The notes beneath the pieces are model-generated. The model saw nothing but the letters and a program-made list of their open reading frames with translations. It was not told the origin of the DNA and ran no database searches. From contig JAGVII010000804.1 in assembly GCA_020056155.1 (NCBI GenBank), forward strand, positions 1 through 14,558: a stretch of 14,558 nt of DNA. The letters are read 5' to 3'. This document shows, in pieces, positions 1 through 5,561 of the stretch. The position numbers and the translations under genes were made by a program. The DNA is from Afipia sp. Its GTDB lineage: Bacteria; Pseudomonadota; Alphaproteobacteria; Rhizobiales; Xanthobacteraceae. Within the stretch, counting starts at the first letter, position 1, and every line of letters begins with the position of its first letter.

Positions 1-98
1 ATGGTGGGCGACATCATCTCGGAATGGGTGGGCGACTTCAAATCGGAATGGTGGGCGAGATCATCTCGGAATGCTGGGCGACATCGAGCGGAATCCGC
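1..98. repeat. Tandem terminal repeats, probable IS21-type insertion-sequence end
   Basis: Four imperfect direct repeats of 22-24 bp follow one another at 1-23, 24-47, 48-70 and 71-92. Each begins ATG-G/C-TGGGCGA and ends in CGGA, and the array closes with ATCCGCA. Serial copies of a transposase-binding motif at the tip are typical of IS21-family elements, and this unit (TGGGCG...TCGGAAT, ending near ATCCGCA) is one I associate with alphaproteobacterial IS21 members. The rest of the element (istA/istB) would lie left of the window, so the family call rests on the terminus alone. Confidence 0.55.
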
Positions 99-579
99 AA
101 ACACAGCACCAGCACCGGAAGTTACCCAGCTTAAGGTCAACGAAAAGAAGTGGACCGCCACCTTGATGAAGGCCGGGTGGACGGTCCTGCCGAACGTCAT
201 CTTTGAACGCCAGCGTGCCCTGGGGCTGGATGCGATCGACATCAACATCATCCTGCACATCGCGTCCTATTGGTGGACGGCAGAAGGCAAGCCGTTTCCG
301 TCCAAGCGAACCATCGCAGCGGCCATGGACATCGAACCGCGGACCGTTCAGCGCAGGATTGCTGCCATGGAAGCGGCTAGACTAATCAGGCGGGAAGAAC
401 GGCGCAGCTCAGCAAACGGTAGCCAGACCAATGTCTACCACCTGGACGGCCTGATCGCGGCCGCCAAGCCATATGCGCTCGAAAAAATCCAGGAGCGTGA
501 TGAAAAGATTCAGGCAAAGGCCGCAAGGGCAAGCAGGAAGGGCAAGCCCAAGCTTTCGGTTGTGAAGGGAGGGGCCTAA
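1..579 (+). CDS. Helix-turn-helix DNA-binding protein, 5' end replaced by an IS terminus
   Basis: The frame is open from the first base, but the first 33 or so codons are translated insertion-sequence repeats, so they are not native. Family-like sequence begins around residue 41 (VTQLKVNEKKW) and continues with GWTVLPNVIFERQ-ALGLDAIDINI-LH-ASYWW. A winged helix-turn-helix follows at about residues 98-131 (PFPSKRTIAAAMDI, RTVQRRIAAMEAARLIRR), where RTVQRRI is the likely recognition helix. The tail is basic and Lys/Ala-rich. I recall similar proteins as unnamed helix-turn-helix proteins on alphaproteobacterial islands and plasmids, with no defined target. An internal ATG at 166 (residue 56) is a possible start if the fused frame is not used. 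Whether the gene is still expressed is unknown; the IS end may supply both promoter and start. Confidence 0.7.
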   Translation: MVGDIISEWVGDFKSEWWARSSRNAGRHRAESANTAPAPEVTQLKVNEKKWTATLMKAGWTVLPNVIFERQRALGLDAIDINIILHIASYWWTAEGKPFPSKRTIAAAMDIEPRTVQRRIAAMEAARLIRREERRSSANGSQTNVYHLDGLIAAAKPYALEKIQERDEKIQAKAARASRKGKPKLSVVKGGA

Positions 580-586
580 CCAGCTT

Positions 587-693
587 CGCGCCGTAGCTCA
601 ACCGGATAGAGCCCTGCCGTTCTTTGAAATCCTAGCTGACACTTGGAGAGTAGGGGCAGGAGGTTGCAGGTTCAAGCCCTGCCGGCGCGTCCA
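587..693 (+). tRNA. tRNA-like gene with an enlarged anticodon loop (possible tRNA-Arg derivative or pseudogene)
   Basis: A cloverleaf can be drawn by hand. The acceptor is CGCGCCG (587-593) paired perfectly with CGGCGCG (683-689), followed by discriminator T and an encoded CCA (691-693). TA occupies positions 8-9. The D arm is GCTC/GAGC (596-599, 609-612) with loop AACCGGATA. The T arm is GCAGG/CCTGC (666-670, 678-682) with loop TTCAAGC. The anticodon stem CTGCC/GGCAG (614-618, 655-659) also pairs, but it encloses 36 nt (619-654) instead of 7, so no anticodon can be assigned. The body resembles bacterial tRNA-Arg. The extra ~29 nt is far too short for a group I intron. It may be a pseudogene, a rearranged integration site, or a non-canonical tRNA-like RNA. 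Confidence 0.5.
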
Positions 694-721
694 TACCCCC
701 GGTTTTTAGTTCACTTTGAAT

Positions 722-747
722 CGTGCAATCGTATTTGCGATTGCACG
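722..747 (-). terminator. Hairpin at the end of the restriction operon
   Basis: CGTGCAATCG and CGATTGCACG form a perfect 10-bp stem around the 6-nt loop TATTTG, seven bases past the stop codon of the methyltransferase gene. No T-run follows on the minus strand, so it is not a textbook intrinsic terminator. Its position suggests transcription termination or 3'-end protection of the operon mRNA. Confidence 0.55.
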
Positions 748-753
748 GTCGTC

Positions 754-3651
754 CTACACCGTGAGTTTGTCGGTCGTGACCAAGTCTTTCAGCTTCTTTG
801 CTGACGGCGGGATTCCAGGCCCAACGACCGGCTTGCCATCGGCTTCAGCCGAGGCGACAGCTTCGTTCAGCTCCAGCAGTGCTTCCAACACATCGGCCTT
901 CTTGGACATGCCGTAAGCGTCGCGTACGGCGTCGTCCAGCGCTTTATGTGCTTTCTTCAGGGCGTGTTCTCCGGGCCCTTCGATCGCCCGATATAGCTCT
1001 CGTAGTGAAAGCTCATGCTTCGCCCGCAGATGTGATCGCAAGCGCCGCACCTCGACCGCCCGCTTGGCGACGAGGCGAACCGCCTCGGTTGTCGGCTGCT
1101 GAGGCCAGGGGAAGCTGTCGAAGACGGTATCCGACGTATAGCGAAAGTCTGCCTTCAGCGTTGAGCAGCGATTGATGAACCACTCCCAATGGATGCCCGA
1201 CTGGAGGATACCGAAAGAGTAGTCATCTTCCAGCGCGAACACGCTCAGTGCATCATTCGGATGAATGGCCGTCGAAACAAATTCGAAGATCGGCCGGTGT
1301 GTGACCCGTGCACATACGATGTATCGCGACAGCGGGGCGAGGGTCCGCATCAGGTCTTCGCGCGGGTAGGACATCAGCCACCAGCGCTTTAAAAAGTTTT
1401 CGTGGTGCTTGTTGACCTTCGCCTCGGGATCGTCGTCCAAGGCTTCCTTATTTCGTGCACGCTCCTTCTTTGCCGCTTCCTTCCGTGCGGGGAGCACCGT
1501 CTGCTCCAGATGCTCAAACGGTTGCTTGAATGCCTTGGCCTTCAAAAGATCGCGCGGCTGAAAGTCGATGACGTATCTGCATTCGAGTTTGTCTACAGCG
1601 CCGAGGAAGTCGTCGGCGATCAAGAACGGGAAGAGCACCTGCGCGTTCGCCTTGTTGGCCTTCATCATCGCTTTCGCTTCGGTCGGCTCTAGAAGGAAAC
1701 CCTTGTGACCGTGTGTCTGACCCTGGTAGCAGCCGCCTTTTTCAGCGTTCGCCTTGATGCGTTCCGCTTGGCTCACGTCAGTCGAAAACGAGAGCGAGGT
1801 ATTGATCTCTTCCAAATCTTTGTAGTCCCAACCCCCGGCGGGGTCGTTTCCCGACTGGATGTATAGGCGTTTCTTGCCATCGTCCTCGCCCTTTACCCAG
1901 TTCACGATCGATACGTGGACGACCGCGTCGCCTGACCACGGCATAGTCGAGACCGCTTCGGTGATCGTGCCATCATGCTTGACGATATGGTCAAGGCCGC
2001 TGATGCGGGAATAATTCTGGCGAATCGTGTTTGTGCCGACCAGGCCCGCCCTCTGACCCGGCTTAAGCTGGTCGTGCGCTTTCCTAAACCAGTAGACGCA
2101 GTAGTCGGCCCGTCCGTCGATATCCGGAAAAGCCCCTCGAATAGTGTTGAGATAGGCGCGTCCGAATTCTTGCTGGGCCTTGTTCTTGCTCTGGTACGGC
2201 GGATTGCCGATGATCGTATCGACCTCGGGCCATTCTGACAGCAGCGCGTCACGGCACAGGATATTTCCGTCGAGATTGTCGAGAGGAAGAGCATCATCTT
2301 CCGCCAAGGGCAATTCGATCTGGTCGCGCTCCAGAACATCGGCGGCCTCGTTCAAGGCGAGCTTTTTCGCGAGCATCAGCGTGACTTTTGTAAGCTCGAC
2401 GCCGAAAGAGTCCCGATCAACGCCAAAAAATTGACGAGGACTAATGAGTGACGTGGCCTGGGCCTGCTTCTGAATGGTCTTCCAGCTGAACTCTTTGTCC
2501 AGCCTGGCCATGAGTCTGATTTCGAGGCGTACCATCTCTCTGTAGGCGACATAAAGGAAATTGCCGCTGCCACAGGCCGGATCGAGCACACGGAAGTTGA
2601 GGAGCGCTTTTCTAATCTCCAACAGCTCCGTCATTGTCTTTGCGGCGTCAATACGCTCCCGCCAGGGGCGCACGATCGTAGGCCCGACGATCCGTTGAAT
2701 GTCGGCCTCGTGAGTGAAATGCGCGCCATAGGCGTGCCGTTCTCCCTTATCCATGCTCTGCTGGAAGATGGTGCCGAAGATCGCTGGATTTATCTTGGCC
2801 CAGTTCTGCCAAGCGGCCCCTTCATCCTTCTTGCCGAGCAGCTCCAGCTCTTTCTTGGTCAGCTCGACGGGCGCAACCGTGGCAAAAAGACCGCCGTTGA
2901 AATAGGGAACGCCTTTGTAGCGACCGCCCTTGGCAGCTGTCTTGTTGTTCATCTGCTGGAACAGGCCGCCAAAAACATCGTATGAGTTTTGCCCGTGCTC
3001 AAGGCAATCCTGCACCAGTCTCAGGGTCGTTCCGGCCGGCATCATGTCGATGTCTTCGGCAAACATCGCGACGACCGCCTGCAACACGAAACGCTGCGCC
3101 TGCTCTCGCGGAACGCCGCGTGCGACCATCGATCGGAACAGCTGAGCGACCTTTGCTGCAGCAATACGCGAAACCTCTTCGCGGTCGTTGCCGAAAAGAG
3201 GGTCCGGATTGTCCGCGAACAGGAAGTTTAGCGCCGTGTAGCGGTTCGGCAGGTCTTCGAGCCGCACGATATCCACGGGCTCGTTGAGCTGCTTGTCGAA
3301 ATCGTAAATCCAGAACTCTTTGAAGTTGCACAGAACGACGTAACGAGGGCGATTGGGAACCGCGTTCAGCCAGTAGTCGAAAGCCTGTTGGTAATGAAGA
3401 TGCAGCTTTTCGCTGCCCTTCTTCATTTCGATAAGAAGTCGCGGCTTCCACACCAGGTCGGCGAAGTTCGTTCCTTTGCCTGAAGCCTTTTTCACTCGGT
3501 ATTCGAGTTCGGCACCGGCCTCTTTGTAACCCTTATGGCCGAAAGCCTGGAATAGCCGGTCGCAAAAAACCTGAGCTTCTCCCTTCTCGTCACCCTTCAG
3601 GGTTTTTGCGTAAGCGACGAATGCCTCAATTCCCTTTGCGAGTTCGCTCAT
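754..3651 (-). CDS. MmeI-like restriction endonuclease/DNA methyltransferase fusion (Type IIG/IIL)
   Basis: This 965-residue protein combines cleavage and adenine methylation in one chain. The N-terminal part has the MmeI-type nuclease signature D-x9-E-x-K (D65, E75, K77, in ADLVWKPRLLIEMKKG), followed by YQQAFDYW and a conserved RYVVLCNF segment. A helical connector spans roughly residues 150-330. The methyltransferase core has SAM-binding motif I DPACGSGNF (357-365) and catalytic motif IV NPPY (483-486), the signature of N6-adenine methyltransferases. The region from about residue 620 to 870 should hold the target-recognition domain, followed by a helical C-terminal cap. MmeI has a similar length (about 920 residues). 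All key residues are present, so the enzyme looks intact. It is the last gene of the operon; its ATG overlaps the TGA of the DUF2130 gene (ATGA), implying translational coupling. The recognition site cannot be read from the sequence. Confidence 0.9.
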   Translation of the reverse strand: MSELAKGIEAFVAYAKTLKGDEKGEAQVFCDRLFQAFGHKGYKEAGAELEYRVKKASGKGTNFADLVWKPRLLIEMKKGSEKLHLHYQQAFDYWLNAVPNRPRYVVLCNFKEFWIYDFDKQLNEPVDIVRLEDLPNRYTALNFLFADNPDPLFGNDREEVSRIAAAKVAQLFRSMVARGVPREQAQRFVLQAVVAMFAEDIDMMPAGTTLRLVQDCLEHGQNSYDVFGGLFQQMNNKTAAKGGRYKGVPYFNGGLFATVAPVELTKKELELLGKKDEGAAWQNWAKINPAIFGTIFQQSMDKGERHAYGAHFTHEADIQRIVGPTIVRPWRERIDAAKTMTELLEIRKALLNFRVLDPACGSGNFLYVAYREMVRLEIRLMARLDKEFSWKTIQKQAQATSLISPRQFFGVDRDSFGVELTKVTLMLAKKLALNEAADVLERDQIELPLAEDDALPLDNLDGNILCRDALLSEWPEVDTIIGNPPYQSKNKAQQEFGRAYLNTIRGAFPDIDGRADYCVYWFRKAHDQLKPGQRAGLVGTNTIRQNYSRISGLDHIVKHDGTITEAVSTMPWSGDAVVHVSIVNWVKGEDDGKKRLYIQSGNDPAGGWDYKDLEEINTSLSFSTDVSQAERIKANAEKGGCYQGQTHGHKGFLLEPTEAKAMMKANKANAQVLFPFLIADDFLGAVDKLECRYVIDFQPRDLLKAKAFKQPFEHLEQTVLPARKEAAKKERARNKEALDDDPEAKVNKHHENFLKRWWLMSYPREDLMRTLAPLSRYIVCARVTHRPIFEFVSTAIHPNDALSVFALEDDYSFGILQSGIHWEWFINRCSTLKADFRYTSDTVFDSFPWPQQPTTEAVRLVAKRAVEVRRLRSHLRAKHELSLRELYRAIEGPGEHALKKAHKALDDAVRDAYGMSKKADVLEALLELNEAVASAEADGKPVVGPGIPPSAKKLKDLVTTDKLTV

Positions 3652-4961
3652 CCCGCTTTTCTCTCGGTGTCAGCGTCATGCTCCAAAAGCTGCACATCTA
3701 GGCTCGGAATCTCCGGCATGGCCTTGCCGGCGATGGCCTGAAGGTCTCCGACCATGCCAACCGTGGAGTCGACGACCGCCAATATCTGCGTCTCGCGCTT
3801 GGCCCACTGGCGCCCCATGAATTTGCGTTCCCTATCGAGATCGTCGCGCATGTCGTTGAATTTCTCGACTACGGCTTCCACCCGCTGCTTGAATTTGGTT
3901 CCGGTCAGGTAATGGTAGACCTGCTCCATCTTTGTCTGCTGCCCTTGCTGGACGAGACGAGAGCTGCTCACGTCGACCAGCGCTTGGCGCAGAGCGACGG
4001 CAACCGGCAAGGCACAGCGCGGGTGAGCCACCCATATGCCGTCAACCAGGTCAAAATGCTCAATGTGTTTGGGCAGGGTATGAGAAACGATGAGCGCCAC
4101 ATCGGCCCCGGAGCGGCGCTGATCGTCGCGCAACTTGGCCAGCCACCCATCGCTCCAGGCTTTGGTGCGCTTGGTCTCCCACAGGATGATGCCAGCAGGC
4201 TGGCCAAGCTGGCCATTGACCTGCTGGATCATATCGGCACCAAGTTCACCCTTGCCGACGGGCTCAATGACGTCCATGGGAAAACGGCTCTTCAGAAGTT
4301 CCTCAAGCTCAAGTTCGAGAACCTCACCCTGCGACTGCTGCGATCCTTGCTCGGCCTTACGCTTCAGCTCCTCGATGGTCCGCGTCATCGACTCTATGGT
4401 CTGGTCTTTCTCCGCAACCCGCAGCCGTGCGGCCTCATCGGCTTCCTGCCGGGCTTTTGCGTGAATCTGGTCGACCGACGCTTGGACGCGCTTTTCGATG
4501 GTTAGATCGAGTTCACGCTTTTCCTCATCGAGCGCCCGCTGCTTGCGCATCAGCTCGGCCTGGGCCTGCTGCGCTTCGGCAAGCTTGAGGTTGTTGGCCT
4601 CCAACGCTTGGCGGAGCTCGGCCGTCTCATCTGCCTTCGCCTTCAATTCGGCTGCGGCAGCTTCGCGCGCCTTTTTGGCCTCAGCGGCAACCAACTGGCT
4701 CCTCTCCGCGGCCAGGCGTTGCTTGACTTGGTCATCGAGCGTTTCCCGATCCTTAGCGAGCTGTTCGCGCTGCTGGCTCAGCTCCTCGGATTTGCGCGCG
4801 ACCTCGGCATCCTTGCTGGCAAGCTGTTCCTGAAAACGTTGGCGAGTCTCCGCGAGGAGGGGGGCCGCCAGTGACTCCGTCAGCCGGATTTCGTAGTTGC
4901 AATTGGGGCAGTTGAGGAGGGGTTCGTGCGCAGTTCCAGCCACGGTTGCTTTGAATGACAT
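3648..4961 (-). CDS. DUF2130 coiled-coil protein with nuclease-like C-terminal half
   Basis: The 437-residue protein has a short N-terminal CPNC motif (18-21) within a zinc-ribbon-like segment. A long Ala/Glu/Lys-rich coiled coil follows (about 35-205), then the conserved DUF2130 region (about 211-400). In that region E213 (GEVLELELEELL), D243 (GADMIQQV) and E262-x-K264 (ILWETKRTKAW) follow the order of a PD-(D/E)xK nuclease core, and I recall DUF2130 being placed in that superfamily. The start at 4961 follows a G-rich stretch (GGGGGG, three bases away) that can serve as ribosome-binding site. The gene lies 16 bp after the toxin-antitoxin remnant and overlaps the restriction-methyltransferase gene by 4 bp. 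A role as partner or auxiliary nuclease of that enzyme is inferred from the overlap only; DUF2130 proteins have no settled function that I know of. Confidence 0.85.
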   Translation of the reverse strand: MSFKATVAGTAHEPLLNCPNCNYEIRLTESLAAPLLAETRQRFQEQLASKDAEVARKSEELSQQREQLAKDRETLDDQVKQRLAAERSQLVAAEAKKAREAAAAELKAKADETAELRQALEANNLKLAEAQQAQAELMRKQRALDEEKRELDLTIEKRVQASVDQIHAKARQEADEAARLRVAEKDQTIESMTRTIEELKRKAEQGSQQSQGEVLELELEELLKSRFPMDVIEPVGKGELGADMIQQVNGQLGQPAGIILWETKRTKAWSDGWLAKLRDDQRRSGADVALIVSHTLPKHIEHFDLVDGIWVAHPRCALPVAVALRQALVDVSSSRLVQQGQQTKMEQVYHYLTGTKFKQRVEAVVEKFNDMRDDLDRERKFMGRQWAKRETQILAVVDSTVGMVGDLQAIAGKAMPEIPSLDVQLLEHDADTERKAG

Positions 4962-4977
4962 GAACCCCCCAGTACCT

Positions 4978-5163
4978 TTAGGCCGGAATGAACGTGATCC
5001 GGCCGGCCTCGCCGCGCTTCCTGTGCGGCTTTACCGTTATTTCGACATCCTGGTCGAACGCTGTCAGCATCCGCATCAGCTTTTCCACTGAAACCAGCTT
5101 AAATTGACCCCGGAGCAGCTTGGATAAGTCAGGTTGTTTCATTTCGACCAGTCTAGCGGCTCG
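4978..5163 (-). pseudogene. HigA-type (XRE) antitoxin, N-terminally deleted remnant
   Basis: The frame ending at 4978 encodes ARLVEMKQPDLSKLLRG, then KLVSVEKLMRMLTAFDQDVEI and a basic tail. This is the second half of a helix-turn-helix antitoxin of the HigA/XRE kind. The usual first 40-60 residues, including the first helices of the DNA-binding domain, are missing. Immediately upstream, in the same frame, is the C-terminus of the partner toxin, so a deletion has fused the two genes. The remnant could still be translated as part of an in-frame chimera, but the DNA-binding fold would be incomplete. It heads the DUF2130/restriction operon. Confidence 0.75.
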
Positions 5164-5172
5164 GTCTCCTTT

Positions 5173-5488
5173 TGTTGCCTTATAAATAGACTCGGCGTCC
5201 CGCAGGCGTTGCCGAATCAGGTCAACGTGCCTTTGCGGTGTGGCAATTCCCCTGGTGGATTTCTTCTGAAACGCGTGCAGGACGTACAGGACCCTCCAGC
5301 CGCGTTGTGTAGGCCGTCCGATAGGTATCGCCGTCAAAGTTGTCGCGAATCTCCAGTACACCGCTGAAGCCTTTAAGCGGCTTCGCATTGCGCGGATGTT
5401 CGCCGAGCTGCGCTTCAAAAAGGGACTGGCCGATCTCGCTTCAGGCGGCCACGGGGAACGGGGTGCCCCCAGCCTGCAGCTTGACAAT
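5173..5488 (-). pseudogene. HigB-like toxin (phage-derived Gp49-like, RelE/ParE superfamily), degenerate
   Basis: Conceptual translation with corrections gives a recognisable Gp49-like toxin. EIGQSLFEAQLGEHPRNAKP then LKGFSGVLEIRDNFDGDTYR and TAYTTRLEG lie in one frame; VLYVLHAFQKKSTRGIATPQ and RHVDLIRQRLRDAE lie in another. The frame change falls near 5292, within GAGGGTCCTG on the minus strand, and fits loss of one base. A TGA at about 5444-5446 interrupts the N-terminal part (PVAA-stop-SEIGQ, probably a former Arg codon). The 3' end runs into the truncated antitoxin. With a nonsense codon, a frameshift and a 3' deletion it should be inactive. An open frame starting at 5520 crosses this region, but its first ~75 residues are out-of-frame sequence. 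Confidence 0.75.
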
Positions 5489-5520
5489 ACAACCTGACAG
5501 ACATCCACTGCACAATCCAT

Positions 5521-5561
5521 GATTTTATCTATCTATACCTACAATCGGTATTGGGGTGGCC
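5521..5561. promoter_or_regulatory. Divergent promoter region between the restriction operon and the ATPase gene
   Basis: This short AT-rich stretch (TATCTATCTATACC) separates the head of the minus-strand operon from the plus-strand ATPase gene. TACAAT at 5540-5545 is a plausible plus-strand -10 box with a leader of about 10 nt, and TAAAAT on the minus strand (5522-5527) could serve the other direction. No convincing -35 element is seen for either. The assignment rests mainly on the divergent layout. Confidence 0.3.

Noticed and set aside
619..654. Group I intron in the tRNA-like gene
   Set aside because: About 29 extra nucleotides is far below the size of any self-splicing group I intron, and no core pairing elements are present.
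3912..4505. Plus-strand 197-codon frame opposite the DUF2130 gene
   Set aside because: It lies wholly within the DUF2130 gene on the other strand, shows no recognisable motif, and mirrors the coiled-coil codons.
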